Source: Falsiroseomonas sp050563525 (GTDB lineage: Bacteria > Pseudomonadota > Alphaproteobacteria > Acetobacterales > Acetobacteraceae). Taken from it: a DNA stretch of 64,000 bases. How positions within the stretch are numbered: position 1 is the first letter of the stretch; each line of letters begins with the position of its first letter. The position numbers and the translations under genes were made by a program. The DNA lies in assembly GCF_050563525.1 (NCBI RefSeq), contig NZ_JBNXUN010000006.1:1-64000 (forward strand). Reading direction: 5' to 3'. Of this stretch, positions 33,759 through 44,537 are shown piece after piece. The notes beneath the pieces were generated by a model, which saw only the letters and a list, made by a program, of their open reading frames with translations, was not told the DNA's origin and did not search any database.

Positions 33759-34670
33759 TCAGCCCCGCGCCGTGCCGGCCATCAGGCCGTGCCGCAGGCG
33801 TTCGGACACCAGGTCGATCATCGCGACCGACAGGATGATGAGGACCACGATGGCGCCGACCTCCTCGTAGTAGTTGAAGGAGATCACGTGATACAGCTCC
33901 TCCCCGATCCCACCGGCGCCGACGAAGCCGAGCACGCTGGCGCCGCGCACGTTGATCTCGAAACGCAGCAGCGTGTAGCTGAGAAGGTTCGGCGCCACCT
34001 GCGGCAGCACGCCGAAGCGCACCCGGTGGAACCAGTTGCCGCCGGCGGCGCGCACACCCTCCATCGCCGAGGCTTCGGCATTCTCCACCACTTCCGCGAA
34101 CAGCTTCCCGTTGGCACCGGCGGTGTGGATGATGATGGCAAGGATACCGGCCAGCGGGCCGACGCCGAAGGCCCAGACGAAGATCAGCGCGAAGACGATT
34201 TCCGGCACCGTGCGGCAGAACTCGAGGAAGCGCCGCGCGACCTGGAAGGCCACCCGGTTCGGCGCCAGGTTGCGGGCCGCCACGAAGCACAGGCTGAACC
34301 CGATGGCCGTGCCGAACAGCGTGCCCAGCAGCGCCATCTGGCTGGTCTCGAAGATCAGCCAGGCCCATTTGTCGAGGCGGTAGAACCAGGAGGCGAGGCT
34401 GCCCTCGGTCTCCCAGTCGGAAAACAGCGTCTCCCACCGCAGGGTCGGCACGATGCGCCAGAAATACTCGCCGATGCGCGGCAGGCCATCGGCGAGCGCG
34501 CCCGGCGTCATCTCGCTGAGCCAGGCCGACAGGACCAGGCACGCCAGCAGGATCACGCCCCACCGCAGCGTCGCCTGCCGCCGCATCCGCCGCGCCGCCC
34601 GGAACGCCGCCTCCGCCCGCGAGACGACATCCGCGGCAGGCAGGGAGGAGGCGGGCAGCGCGGCGTCCAT
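33759..34670 (-). CDS. phnE: Phosphonate-type ABC transporter permease (PhnE, first copy)
   Basis: 303 residues from ATG 34670 (GTG 34673 overlaps the phnD stop). One N-terminal helix plus the permease core; EFCRTVPEIVFALIFVWAFG and AMEGVRAAGGNWFHRVRFGV with LPQVAPNLLSYTLLRFEIN and GASVLGFVGAGGIGEELYHV match PhnE. About 30% different from the second copy in register, so they are not a recent duplication. Confidence 0.92.
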   Translation of the reverse strand: MDAALPASSLPAADVVSRAEAAFRAARRMRRQATLRWGVILLACLVLSAWLSEMTPGALADGLPRIGEYFWRIVPTLRWETLFSDWETEGSLASWFYRLDKWAWLIFETSQMALLGTLFGTAIGFSLCFVAARNLAPNRVAFQVARRFLEFCRTVPEIVFALIFVWAFGVGPLAGILAIIIHTAGANGKLFAEVVENAEASAMEGVRAAGGNWFHRVRFGVLPQVAPNLLSYTLLRFEINVRGASVLGFVGAGGIGEELYHVISFNYYEEVGAIVVLIILSVAMIDLVSERLRHGLMAGTARG

Positions 34671-34672
34671 CA

Positions 34673-35650
34673 CTAGGAGCGGCGGCGGCGTTCGGCCGCT
34701 TCCTCGCGGCGCAGGCGCACGATCGGCTCGAACATTTCGTGCGTCACGGGCGCGTAGCCCTGGCCGCCGCCGCGTTCGATCTGGGCGTAGATCTGCGGAT
34801 GCGCACCGGCGAGCGCCAAGTGGAAGTCGCGAAAATCGTCCTTGAAGGCCTGCGGCAGGTCGCGCCGCACCGTCATCGGCCCGTTCAGGATCGGCGCGGA
34901 GGTCCAGATGATGCGCAGGTCCGCCATGTTCAGCATGCCCTTCTCCACCATGGCGCGCAGGTTGCCGCGGGTGAAACCCTGGCTGACCTCGCCCTGGCCG
35001 GAGGCCCAGGTGACGGCGGCATCATACTGCCGTTGCAGAACCGCCACCACCGCCTGTTCATGCCCGCCGCCGAAGCCGGTGCGGGAGAAGTACTGGCCGC
35101 TTTCGGTGCCGATGCCGGCGGCGCGCAGCTCGCTGCGCGGCACCAGGTAGCCGGAGGTGGAGTTGGCGTCCGCCCAGGCCAACGCCTTGCCGCGCATGTC
35201 CTCCAGGCTGGTGATGCCGCTGTCGGCGCGCACCACCATCACCGCGATGTAGGAGATGCCGCCATCGGCCTCCCGCGCCACCCACAGCGGCTCGACCCCG
35301 CCATTGGTGTCGAGCCACGCGCCGGCATAGGCGGAGGCGCCCATGCCCGCGCCCTCGATCTGCCGCGCGCCGAAGGCCTGCATCACGCCGGAATAGTCGG
35401 CGGCCGGGAACAGGCGGACGGGGATGCCGAAGGTGGTCTCCAGCAGCGCGCGGTAGACCTCGTAGCGGCCGAGCCGGTCCTGCTCGTTCTCACCGCCGAG
35501 CAGGCCGATGCGCAACTGCGGCACCTGCTGCGCCCAGGCGCGGCGGCCCGGCTGCGGCATGGCCGGCGTGGGTGTCTGGCTTGCGGTCTGGGCGGCCACG
35601 GCGAAGGGCGCCAGCGTGGCGCCGGCGACCAGAAGGCGACGGGTGATCAT
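34673..35650 (-). CDS. phnD: Phosphonate-type ABC transporter substrate-binding protein
   Basis: 325 residues with a twin-arginine-like or Sec signal (MITRRLLVAGATLAPFAVAA). PhnD-family (PF12974-type) features: LRIGLLGGENEQDRLGRYE, MGASAYAGAW, ADANSTSGYLVPRSELR and FSRTGFGGGHEQAVVAVLQR, which includes the SSTSG-like phosphate-binding loop. Binds phosphonates or phosphate/phosphite in the periplasm. Gap to phnC 53 bases. No C-P lyase genes are in the window, so the transported ligand is open. Confidence 0.92.
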   Translation of the reverse strand: MITRRLLVAGATLAPFAVAAQTASQTPTPAMPQPGRRAWAQQVPQLRIGLLGGENEQDRLGRYEVYRALLETTFGIPVRLFPAADYSGVMQAFGARQIEGAGMGASAYAGAWLDTNGGVEPLWVAREADGGISYIAVMVVRADSGITSLEDMRGKALAWADANSTSGYLVPRSELRAAGIGTESGQYFSRTGFGGGHEQAVVAVLQRQYDAAVTWASGQGEVSQGFTRGNLRAMVEKGMLNMADLRIIWTSAPILNGPMTVRRDLPQAFKDDFRDFHLALAGAHPQIYAQIERGGGQGYAPVTHEMFEPIVRLRREEAAERRRRS

Positions 35651-35703
35651 GCGGGTCTCTCCAGGAGAGCTTGGGGGGAAATCCGCCGACCACGCCGCCC
35701 GGT

Positions 35704-36537
35704 TCAGGCGACGGCGAGGCCGGGTTGCGCGAGGAGGCCCGGGCGCGCGGCGGTGCTTGCCTGCTCCTCCGCCTGGTCCTCGAATTCATCCTCGGTGACG
35801 CCGTAGATCTCCTGCACCCGCGCCGCGGTCAGTTCGGACGGCGTGCCGTCGAACATCACGCGGCCGGCCTGCATGGCGACGATGCGGTCGCAGTACTGCC
35901 GGGCGGTGTTCAGGTGATGCAGGTTGGTGAGCACGGTCAGCCCGTCCTCCCGGTTCACCTGGCGCAGCGCGTCCATCACCGTCTTCGCATTGCGCGGGTC
36001 GAGGCTGGCGATCGGCTCGTCGGCCAGGATCAGGCGCGGTTCCTGCAACAGGGCGCGGCAGATCGCGACGCGCTGCTGCTGGCCGCCGGACAGCGTATCG
36101 GCGCGTTGCAGCGCCACCTCCGCCAGGTCGAACCGGTCCAGCGCCTGGATCGCCATGGCGCGTTCCTTCGGTGTGAACATCTTCAGCAGGCTGGTGACGG
36201 TGCCCATCACGCCGGGGCGGTGGTTCAGCCGGCCGACCAGCACGTTGGTCAGCACGTCCAGCCGCTGCACCAGGTTGAACTGCTGGAAGATCATCGCGCA
36301 GTCGGTGCGCCAGCGGCGCAGCGCCGCGCCGCGCAGCATGGTGATGTCCCGCCCGCCATAGGCGATGCGGCCCTCGGAAGGTTCGGTCAGCCGGTTGATC
36401 ATGCGCAGCAGGGTGGACTTGCCGGCGCCGGACCGGCCGATGACGCCGACCATCTGCCCGTCCGGGATGACCAGGTTCACTTGGTTGACGGCCGTGACGG
36501 CGCCGAAGCGACGCGTCAGGCCCTGCAGTTCCAGCAT
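35704..36537 (-). CDS. phnC: Phosphonate-type ABC transporter ATP-binding protein
   Basis: 277 residues from ATG 36537. Walker A GRSGAGKST, Q-loop MIFQQFNLVQRLDVLTNVLV with the PhnC-typical GRLNHRP, ABC signature LSGGQQQRVAICRALL, Walker B LILADEPIASLD, and TVLTNLHHLNTAR (switch histidine). The C-terminal tail after residue 245 is acidic and Ala-rich. First gene of the phnC-D-E-E operon; a perfect inverted repeat 47 bases upstream may be its operator. Confidence 0.93.
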   Translation of the reverse strand: MLELQGLTRRFGAVTAVNQVNLVIPDGQMVGVIGRSGAGKSTLLRMINRLTEPSEGRIAYGGRDITMLRGAALRRWRTDCAMIFQQFNLVQRLDVLTNVLVGRLNHRPGVMGTVTSLLKMFTPKERAMAIQALDRFDLAEVALQRADTLSGGQQQRVAICRALLQEPRLILADEPIASLDPRNAKTVMDALRQVNREDGLTVLTNLHHLNTARQYCDRIVAMQAGRVMFDGTPSELTAARVQEIYGVTEDEFEDQAEEQASTAARPGLLAQPGLAVA

Positions 36538-36583
36538 CCGTGCAGCCCCTTGCTGTAGGGGGCTATACAAGCACCGGATGACG

Positions 36584-36600
36584 TGGCGGTGACACCGCCA
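36584..36600 (-). promoter_or_regulatory. Palindrome, candidate operator of phnCDEE
   Basis: Perfect 17-base inverted repeat tggcggtg-a-caccgcca, 47 bases upstream of phnC and in the shared upstream region with the NIPSNAP gene. A TATA-like patch (ctatacaa) sits about 14 bases closer to phnC, so the palindrome would cover the -35 region. Confidence 0.5.
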
Positions 36601-36682
36601 TGATGAAGCGGTTGCACCTGACGCGGCTTCCCCGCCCCGGCCCGGCGCGCCATGCTGGCCGCGGGACAAGGAGGAACACCCC

Positions 36683-37033
36683 ATGCCGGCGCCTTACGGA
36701 ATCGTCGACCTGCGCATCTACACCACGCTGCCCAACAAGCTGCCGGAATTCGTGGCGCTGTATGAGGAGAAGGCCTGGCCGCTCCAGCTCAAGTACCTTG
36801 AGAACTGCCTGGGCTGGTACACCACCGTCGAGGGCGCGCTGAACACCGTGGTGCACATGTGGGGCTATGCGGACCAGGGCGACCGCGAGCGCCGCCGCAG
36901 CGCCATGGCCGCCGACCCGGCCTGGGGCGAATACCTGAAGGCCGCCGGCGACCGCGGCCTGCTGGTCAAGATGGAAAACCGCCTGATCAAGCCGACGCCG
37001 TTCTTCACCGCGCGGCAGAAGGCGGCAGGCTGA
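36683..37033 (+). CDS. NIPSNAP family protein
   Basis: 116 residues, NIPSNAP (dimeric alpha+beta barrel) family: YGIVDLRIYTTLPNKLPEFV, LGWYTTVEGALNTVVHMWGY and RRRSAMAADPAWGEYLKAAG are the standard landmarks. Often found beside acyl-CoA or aromatic catabolism genes; biochemical role not established. Good AAGGAGG-type site upstream. Confidence 0.92.
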   Translation: MPAPYGIVDLRIYTTLPNKLPEFVALYEEKAWPLQLKYLENCLGWYTTVEGALNTVVHMWGYADQGDRERRRSAMAADPAWGEYLKAAGDRGLLVKMENRLIKPTPFFTARQKAAG

Positions 37034-37040
37034 CCAGCGT

Positions 37041-38069
37041 TCAGCGCCGGCGCGACAGCATCGCGCCGGTCATCAGGGTACCGGCGACCAGCGCGGCAAG
37101 GCCCGCCGTCGCCGCCAGCGCCGCCACCGGGTTCATCTGCGCCTCCAGCAGCAGGCTGGATGTCCGCTGCGGCGTGCCGGACAGGCTCGACCGTTCGGCG
37201 CCGCCTGGCCGGCCCTGGTACAGGTTGTCCCGCCGCTCCGGCTTGCCCGTCCGCCGCGTGGTCTGGCTGCTGCGGCCGATCGCCTGCATCACCAGGTCGG
37301 TGCCACGCGGGAACAAGTTGCCGAACAGGGAGATCGCGGCCCCACCGCCGCCGACGTACAGGTCGCGCCGCGGCGTCGTGCAGGCGAACAGGATGGCGCG
37401 CGCGACCAGCCGAGGATCGTAGGTCGGCGGCGGCACCATCACGCCCGGCGTGTCCAGCAGGATGCGGGCATGGTCCTGGAAGGTGGTCTCGATGCTGGCG
37501 GGCTTGATCAGCGTGACCGAAACCGGCGCGCGCTCCGCCTCCAACTCCATCCGCAGCGCGTCGGTGAAGGCCTTCACCGCGTGCTTGGTGGCGGAATAGG
37601 TGCCCTGGTAGATCATCGCCCGGTCCGACAGAACGGAGCCGACATTGACCAGCGCGCCGCCCTTCGGCTTCAGATGCGCACAGGCGATCAGGCTGCCATG
37701 CACGGTGCCCCAGTAGTTCGTCTCGAACAGCCGGCGCTGGTCCTCGACCGGCGTCTGTTCCTGCGTGCCGTAGATGCTGCCGCCGGCATCGTTCACCCAG
37801 GCATCGAAGCCGCCGAATTTTTCCGTGGCGAGGTCGGCGGCGCCCTGCAGCGCCTCCCGGTCCGCCACGTCCGCGACACGGTACTCGGCCCGGCCGCCGG
37901 CCTCCCGGATCTCCGCCACCGCCTCGGCCAGCGATGCTTCGCTGCGCGCCACCAGTACCACGGCCGCGCCGCGCTGCGCCGCCATGCGCGCGGTGGCGAG
38001 GCCGATGCCGGAGGAGGCGCCGGTGATGACGAGGACCTGTTGCGAAAGGGGCTTGAGGCGAGGCGCCAT
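37041..38069 (-). CDS. SDR-family oxidoreductase with C-terminal membrane helix
   Basis: 342 residues. Classical SDR core: VLVITGASSGIGLATARMAA, WVNDAGGSIYG, NVGSVLSDRAMIYQGTYSAT with catalytic Ser/Tyr, KHAVKAF. Longer than standard SDRs (about 250): the extension has a basic low-complexity stretch and a terminal hydrophobic helix, LAATAGLAALVAGTLMTGAM, ending in Arg residues, so it is likely membrane-anchored. Substrate unknown. Ends seven bases from the convergent NIPSNAP gene. Confidence 0.9.
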   Translation of the reverse strand: MAPRLKPLSQQVLVITGASSGIGLATARMAAQRGAAVVLVARSEASLAEAVAEIREAGGRAEYRVADVADREALQGAADLATEKFGGFDAWVNDAGGSIYGTQEQTPVEDQRRLFETNYWGTVHGSLIACAHLKPKGGALVNVGSVLSDRAMIYQGTYSATKHAVKAFTDALRMELEAERAPVSVTLIKPASIETTFQDHARILLDTPGVMVPPPTYDPRLVARAILFACTTPRRDLYVGGGGAAISLFGNLFPRGTDLVMQAIGRSSQTTRRTGKPERRDNLYQGRPGGAERSSLSGTPQRTSSLLLEAQMNPVAALAATAGLAALVAGTLMTGAMLSRRR

Positions 38070-38131
38070 GATGCCGATGACCCAGGAGGTGGAGCCGGCT
38101 CCAACGGCAGCCCCCCGCTCCCGGTTCCGAC

Positions 38132-38884
38132 CTACACCGTCAGCGTGCCGGCCTTCGCCGCGGCGTAGCGCGCCGCCACCTTCTGCCAGTCCACCACATT
38201 CCACCAGTTGCCGGTGTATTCGGCACGGCGGTTCTGGTAGCGCAGGTAGTAGGCGTGCTCCCACACGTCGTTGCCGAGCAGCACGCGCTGGCCGTCCATC
38301 AGCGGCGTGTCCTGACCCGGCTTGGTCACCAGCGCGAGGCGTCCTTCCCGGTTGACCGTCACGAAGGCCCAGCCGCTGCCGAACACGCCATTGGCCGCCG
38401 CGTTGAAGCGGCTGCGCAGCGTGTCGAGGTCGGTGAAGTCGCGGCGGATGGCCTCGGCCAGCTCGCCATCGGGCGTGCCGCCGGACCCGCCCATGATCTC
38501 CCAGAACATCGTGTGGTTGGCATGGCCGCCGCCATTGTTGCGCACCGCGGTTCGCACGCTGTCCGGCACCTCGGCCAGCTTCATCAGCAGCTGGTCGAGC
38601 GGCAGTTGCGCCAGCGCGCCATGGTCACGCAGCGCCGTGTTCAGGCCGTTGACCTGGCTGCCATGGTGGAAGCGGTAGTGCAGTTCCATGGTCCGCGCAT
38701 CGATCGCCGCCTCATTCTTGTCGAAGGCGTAGGGCATCGGCGCCTGCCGGTGCGGGCCGGAGGGCGGTGCGCCCGCGGCGGCCTGGGCGAAGGCAGGGCG
38801 CGGCGTCGCCCAGACCGGCAGGGCCAGCGTGGCGGCGATAGGCGCCAATCCGCCCAGCAGGCGGCGGCGGTGCAGTTGGGTCAT
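38132..38884 (-). CDS. Exported Fe/Mn superoxide dismutase
   Basis: 250 residues. A Tat-type signal peptide (HRRRLLGGLAPIAATLALPV, with AFAQA cleavage site) precedes a full Fe/Mn SOD: MELHYRFHHGSQVNGLN (first metal histidine), NGGGHANHTMFWEIM (second histidine), LLGNDVWEHAYYLRYQNRR (Asp and His ligands). It is predicted to be exported folded to the periplasm, unlike the usual cytoplasmic SodB. ATG 38884 chosen because it begins the signal. Confidence 0.93.
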   Translation of the reverse strand: MTQLHRRRLLGGLAPIAATLALPVWATPRPAFAQAAAGAPPSGPHRQAPMPYAFDKNEAAIDARTMELHYRFHHGSQVNGLNTALRDHGALAQLPLDQLLMKLAEVPDSVRTAVRNNGGGHANHTMFWEIMGGSGGTPDGELAEAIRRDFTDLDTLRSRFNAAANGVFGSGWAFVTVNREGRLALVTKPGQDTPLMDGQRVLLGNDVWEHAYYLRYQNRRAEYTGNWWNVVDWQKVAARYAAAKAGTLTV

Positions 38885-39366
38885 GCGATGGCTTCCTTGG
38901 GTTTCCTGTGCTCGGACAGTGGGCCGCGGCACTTCGGGCGCCAAGGTGCCGCCCCCTCAGTTTTGCGCCAGGAGGGCCACTATCGCCGCAGCCCGGCCAG
39001 TCGTGTCTGCGGACAAGCCTTGCAGGCTCGCGATTCAATGAACACGGCCCGCGTGCTCGGGGTGGCAGGAAAAGCAACGGGATGGGCCCGGGGTGATGCC
39101 TGCGACGCTGGCGCAGCGCCTGGGCGTGGCGCGACTGCGCTGGCTGCTCGCTGCCGTGCTGGCGCTGCAGGTGTTCGACATCCAGGCCGGGATGAGCCGA
39201 GTTCGCAGGCTGGTCGCGGCCGCGCCGGCGCGACAAGGCGATGCGCCGCCTGGTGGCGGCACGTGCCGACCGGTCCCGGGACCTGCTGGCGCAACGCGAC
39301 GGGCTGTGGGTGTTTGCGCCCGGCTGGCTGCGCGGCGCACCCCGCCCCTGAGCAAGCGGCGGGTCC
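38885..39366. other. 482-base region without a clear gene
   Basis: Upstream of the superoxide dismutase. The plus strand has a candidate short frame 39241-39351 (36 codons, MRRLVAARADRSRDLLAQRD... ending GAPRP) with protein-like composition, preceded in another frame by LRWLLAAVLALQVFDIQAG (39135-39195). These may be the pieces of one small degraded gene joined by frameshift. Nothing here is certain. Confidence 0.35.
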
Positions 39367-40416
39367 CTACCCCGCCAGGAACGCCTCGAAGCGCCGGTTC
39401 AGCCGGTCCAGGTTGTCGACCCAGAAGCGGTCGTCGATGCGCAGCGAATCCTCCAGGTGCGATGGCGCCGTCGGCAGGCGGGCCAGCAGGGGGCTGGGCA
39501 GCAGGGCCTCCACCCCCTGCGCCGTCATGCCGTAGGGGATGCGCGGCGGCAGGCCGGCCTGCACCTGCGGCTGTCCGGCGAAGCGCAGGAACTCCAGCGC
39601 GCGGGCCCGGTTCGGGCTGCCGCGCATGATGACCCAGCTGTCCAGCGTGGTCAGGTTCTGCTGCCAGGCGATGCCGAAGTCCCGCCCGTCCTGCGCATTC
39701 GCCAGAGCGATGCGCCCGTTATAGGCGGCGGTCAGTGCCACCTCCCCGGCTGCCAGCCACTGCGTGGGCTCGGAACCGCGCTCCCACCACGCCAAGTCGG
39801 CCCGGATCGTTTCCAGCTTGCGGAAGGCCTGCGCCAGGCCGCGCTCCGTCGCCAACTCCGCATAGACCCGGTTGCGGGGCACGCCATCGGCCAGCAGCGC
39901 AATCTCCAGCGTCGTCTTCGGGCCACGGCGCAGCGCGCGACGCCCCGGGATGCGCGTGGTGTCGAACAGGTCGACCCAGCCGCGTGGCGGGTTCGCCACC
40001 CGGGGCCGATCCCAGGCCAGGATGAAGGAGTACTGGATGGCGCCGACGCCGCAGTGGCTGACCGCCTCCGGCCGGTAGGCCTCGCGGCCACCGATGGCGT
40101 CCCAGTCCATCGGCTCGAACAGGCCCTCGTCGCAGCCGATCAGCAATTCCTCGGATTCGACCTGCACCAGGTCCCAGGTGTTGGGGCCGGGCTGGATGCG
40201 GCGGCGCAGCTCGTCGATGCCGCCATCCCAGGTCTCCTCCAGGATGCGTTCGTTCTGGGCGGTCATCCAGGGGCGGAAGAACACGTCGCGCTGGGCGTCC
40301 TGGTAGGCGCCACCCCAGGAGACCACGGTCAGGTCGCGCGGATTCTGCGCCCGGGCCCCGCGCCCGGCCAGGGCAAGGGCCCCGCATGCCGCCAGCCATT
40401 GCCGCCGCCCGCGCAT
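39367..40416 (-). CDS. ABC transporter periplasmic binding protein (polyamine/iron type)
   Basis: 349 residues with signal MRGRRQWLAACGALALAGRG and a PotD/SBP_bac family body: LTVVSWGGAYQDAQRDVFFR, ELRRRIQPGPNTWDLVQVES, TQWLAAGEVALTAAYNGRIA, LEFLRFAGQPQVQAGLPPRI. Usual ligands are spermidine/putrescine, but no permease or ATPase lies beside it, so this is an orphan binding protein. Confidence 0.88.
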   Translation of the reverse strand: MRGRRQWLAACGALALAGRGARAQNPRDLTVVSWGGAYQDAQRDVFFRPWMTAQNERILEETWDGGIDELRRRIQPGPNTWDLVQVESEELLIGCDEGLFEPMDWDAIGGREAYRPEAVSHCGVGAIQYSFILAWDRPRVANPPRGWVDLFDTTRIPGRRALRRGPKTTLEIALLADGVPRNRVYAELATERGLAQAFRKLETIRADLAWWERGSEPTQWLAAGEVALTAAYNGRIALANAQDGRDFGIAWQQNLTTLDSWVIMRGSPNRARALEFLRFAGQPQVQAGLPPRIPYGMTAQGVEALLPSPLLARLPTAPSHLEDSLRIDDRFWVDNLDRLNRRFEAFLAG

Positions 40417-40587
40417 CTTCGTTTCCCTGTGCCACCCTGCGGCAAGGCTATCGCGCAGGCGACGCCACCGGAAGCCGAAGTCTCGCCTCCACGCGCGATG
40501 CGTGGTTCAAGTTCCGCGAACCCGAGATGGAACCGGAACGGGTCTGGCGCGTTAACCGCGCGACCAATTCACGAAAGGACCAGGATC

Positions 40588-40935
40588 ATGTCGCAATTCG
40601 GCAAAGACGTGGGCAACGACATGCGCAATCTGCGTGACGACGCCACCGCCGCCGGCGGCCGCATGGCCGACGACGCGCGCGCCGAGCTCGCCCGCCTGCG
40701 CAGCCAGGTGGAGCGCCTGATGGAGGAGCGTGTGACCCCCGCACTCGGCCACGCCGCCGAGACGGTGGAGGATTATTCCCGTCGCGCCCGCGACACCATC
40801 GAGGACAACGCCACCGCCGTGTCCGAGACCATCCGCGCACAGCCGCTGCTGTACGTGACGGCCGCTGCGTTTGGTGGCTACATCCTGGGCCGGCTGATGG
40901 GCAGCCGCACCTACGTCTACCCCGACCGCAAGTAA
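40588..40935 (+). CDS. DUF883-like stress/ribosome-linked membrane protein
   Basis: 115 residues. An N-terminal amphipathic helical region (RNLRDDATAAGGRMADDARA, ELARLRSQVERLMEERVTPA) and a short hydrophobic C-terminal helix, AQPLLYVTAAAFGGYILGRL, fit the DUF883/ElaB-YqjD pattern of tail-anchored proteins. Followed after 14 bases by a holin-like membrane protein, as ElaB/YqjD genes are often followed by YqjE-type proteins. Confidence 0.75.
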   Translation: MSQFGKDVGNDMRNLRDDATAAGGRMADDARAELARLRSQVERLMEERVTPALGHAAETVEDYSRRARDTIEDNATAVSETIRAQPLLYVTAAAFGGYILGRLMGSRTYVYPDRK

Positions 40936-40949
40936 GGGTGTTCGGCCCG

Positions 40950-41384
40950 ATGCGCCTGCTGAGCCTGGTTCGTGCCGCCTGGCAGGCGGAAGGGCTGTAT
41001 CTGAAGCGTACAAGCCGGAGCTACGCCATCCAGGCTGGCTACGGTGCCGTTTCAGCGGTGTTCGCGCTGATGCTGCTGGTGATGCTGCATATCGCGGGCT
41101 TCGCCGCCCTGGTCCCCTCGCAGGGGCCGGTCTGGGCGGCGCTGATCGTGGCCGCGGTGGACCTGGTGCTGGCCGGCATCCTCGGGCTGATGGCCCGCAA
41201 GCCGCCGCGCGACGCCATCGCGGAGGAGGCACTGGCGCTGCGCCAGGCGGCGATGCGCCAGATGGGCGACACCGCGGCGCAGGCGATGATCCTGGCGCCG
41301 CTGCTGCGCAGCCAGACCTTGAAGAAGGGCGCCATCGGCGCGGCCCTGACCGCGGCGGTGGTCGGCTTCTTCAACCGGCGCTGA
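40950..41384 (+). CDS. Small membrane protein, YqjE/holin-like
   Basis: 144 residues from ATG 40950 (GTG 40938 is an alternative). Two strong transmembrane segments, AVSAVFALMLLVMLHIAGFA and WAALIVAAVDLVLAGILGLM, flank a basic loop, with a charged cytoplasmic tail. This is the phage-holin-like/YqjE layout, encoded after a DUF883 gene. Its 3' end overlaps the convergent GNAT gene by 14 bases. Confidence 0.8.
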   Translation: MRLLSLVRAAWQAEGLYLKRTSRSYAIQAGYGAVSAVFALMLLVMLHIAGFAALVPSQGPVWAALIVAAVDLVLAGILGLMARKPPRDAIAEEALALRQAAMRQMGDTAAQAMILAPLLRSQTLKKGAIGAALTAAVVGFFNRR

Positions 41385-41910
41385 GTTCTTCGGGCGGCAA
41401 CGCCCGGAACAGCAGCATGCGGCGGCCGCGATGCTGGAATTCGTCGCACTCCACCATGCCGATGTCGACCAGCACCTGGCGGGAGGCAACGTTGCCCTCC
41501 CACGCCACGGCCTGGATCTGCGCCAGCCCGCGACGGAAGCCGAAGGCCAGCGCCGCCCGCGCCGCCTCCCGCGCATAGCCCTTGCCGCGGCAGGCGGGCC
41601 ACAGCGCGAAGCGCAGCGCGACGCCCCGGCCATCGGGCCGCTCCATCAGCCCGGTAATGCCGAGGAAGTCGCCGGTGGCGCGTTCGTACACCGCCCAGGT
41701 GCCGTAGCCGCGCACCAGCCAGAACTCCATGTCGTCCTCAAGCTCCTCCCGCGTCCGCTCAGGCGTGCGGGTGCCATGGAGCATGAGGCCGAAGGCGTCC
41801 TCATCGGCTTTCAGCGCGATCAGGTCAGGCAGGTTCTCGGGCGCCACCGGCCGTAGCGAAAGCCGCGGCGTGGTGATGCCGTTGCCCTCCGCGAGGCGCT
41901 GGACGACCAA
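41371..41910 (-). CDS. GNAT-family N-acetyltransferase (RimJ/RimL type)
   Basis: 179 residues. Starts TTPRLSLRPVAPENLPDLIA, typical of RimJ/RimL acetyltransferases, then MEFWLVRGYGTWAVYERATG and the acetyl-CoA site CRGKGYAREAARAALAFGF, with NVASRQVLVDIGM for the C-terminal motif. Substrate not predictable. Follows ettA by 16 bases on the same strand. Confidence 0.9.
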   Translation of the reverse strand: MVVQRLAEGNGITTPRLSLRPVAPENLPDLIALKADEDAFGLMLHGTRTPERTREELEDDMEFWLVRGYGTWAVYERATGDFLGITGLMERPDGRGVALRFALWPACRGKGYAREAARAALAFGFRRGLAQIQAVAWEGNVASRQVLVDIGMVECDEFQHRGRRMLLFRALPPEELSAG

Positions 41911-41926
41911 GGACCTGAACTGTCCC

Positions 41927-43606
<1,680 letters not shown>

Positions 43607-43681
43607 TGGCTCGTATCTTCCGGGGCAGGAGGTGAAGCGGGGGGTTCTAGCCCGCCCGGCCCCGCCCTGCCAACCGCGACC

Positions 43682-44413
43682 TCAGACGGGCCAGGCCGCA
43701 TCGGCGGGGCGTGCCGCGGCGAGGTCCAGCATCTCGACCACCGAGAGCACCCCATCGGCGAAGACCACCGCCACCGCGTCATGCCCGGTACGGCCAAGAT
43801 CGGCGAAGCCCAGCGCCTCGCCATCCTCGAACAGCAGGCGGAGGTCCCAGGCGCCGGTCTCGAAGGCGACGTCGGCGATACGGATCTCGCGCAGTTCCAC
43901 GCGGTCACGTCCCGGTTCAAAATCATGGATGGTGCGGCCGGCCTCCCCGGCGCCGAAGCGGAAGGTGTCGCGGCCAGCGGTGGCGTGCAGGTCGCCATCT
44001 GGGCGCGGGGGAGGCTGGAACGGCGGCAGCGGCGGGGTGTCGCGGCCGAAGGACAGCAGCAGCAGGGCGTCGGGCGTCCAGCCGGGCGAGGCCGGCAGCA
44101 GGGCGGTCGTGGCTCCGGTCGGTTCGGCGCGGACCGGGGCAGGAATCGGCACTTCAGGCCACGCCACCGCAGCCTTCAGACCCATGACGGGCGTCACACC
44201 CGTCGCGGGCGCCGGATCCGCGGGAAGCGGATCGACCGTTATCCGGGATAAGGTCGGGATGTCGGCAGCATCGTCCGGGCGCATTGGCTCCTGCACCGCA
44301 GGAGGAGGCGCCAGCAACGCGGGCGGCAGCAGGATCGGCGGCAGGAGGAAGAGAAAAGGCACCTCGACGGCCGGAAGCTCGTCGAGAACGCAGGTCTGGC
44401 GGGGAAGGGGCAA
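43682..44413 (-). CDS. Short RTX-like protein
   Basis: 243 residues. N-terminal hydrophobic/proline-rich stretch (FLFLLPPILLPPALLAPPPA) that could be a signal or anchor, a proline linker, then a serralysin-C/RTX-like unit: DTFRFGAGEAGRTIHDFEPG and RDRVELREIRIADVAFETG. No canonical GGxGxD nonapeptides. Similar in its DFEPGRDRVEL segment to the RTX end-domain of the large protein at 25571, but much smaller. Function unknown. Confidence 0.65.
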   Translation of the reverse strand: MPLPRQTCVLDELPAVEVPFLFLLPPILLPPALLAPPPAVQEPMRPDDAADIPTLSRITVDPLPADPAPATGVTPVMGLKAAVAWPEVPIPAPVRAEPTGATTALLPASPGWTPDALLLLSFGRDTPPLPPFQPPPRPDGDLHATAGRDTFRFGAGEAGRTIHDFEPGRDRVELREIRIADVAFETGAWDLRLLFEDGEALGFADLGRTGHDAVAVVFADGVLSVVEMLDLAAARPADAAWPV

Positions 44414-44537
44414 GGCTCAGTCTCCGGCTTGTCTGAAAGTGCCGGAGCGAGGGGCGTGCCACGCAGATTGCAGGAACGGAGCGTCCGTTCCTGCCGAAAC
44501 CACGCCACAAGCATATCAAAATCGGGCGCTTGTCGCA

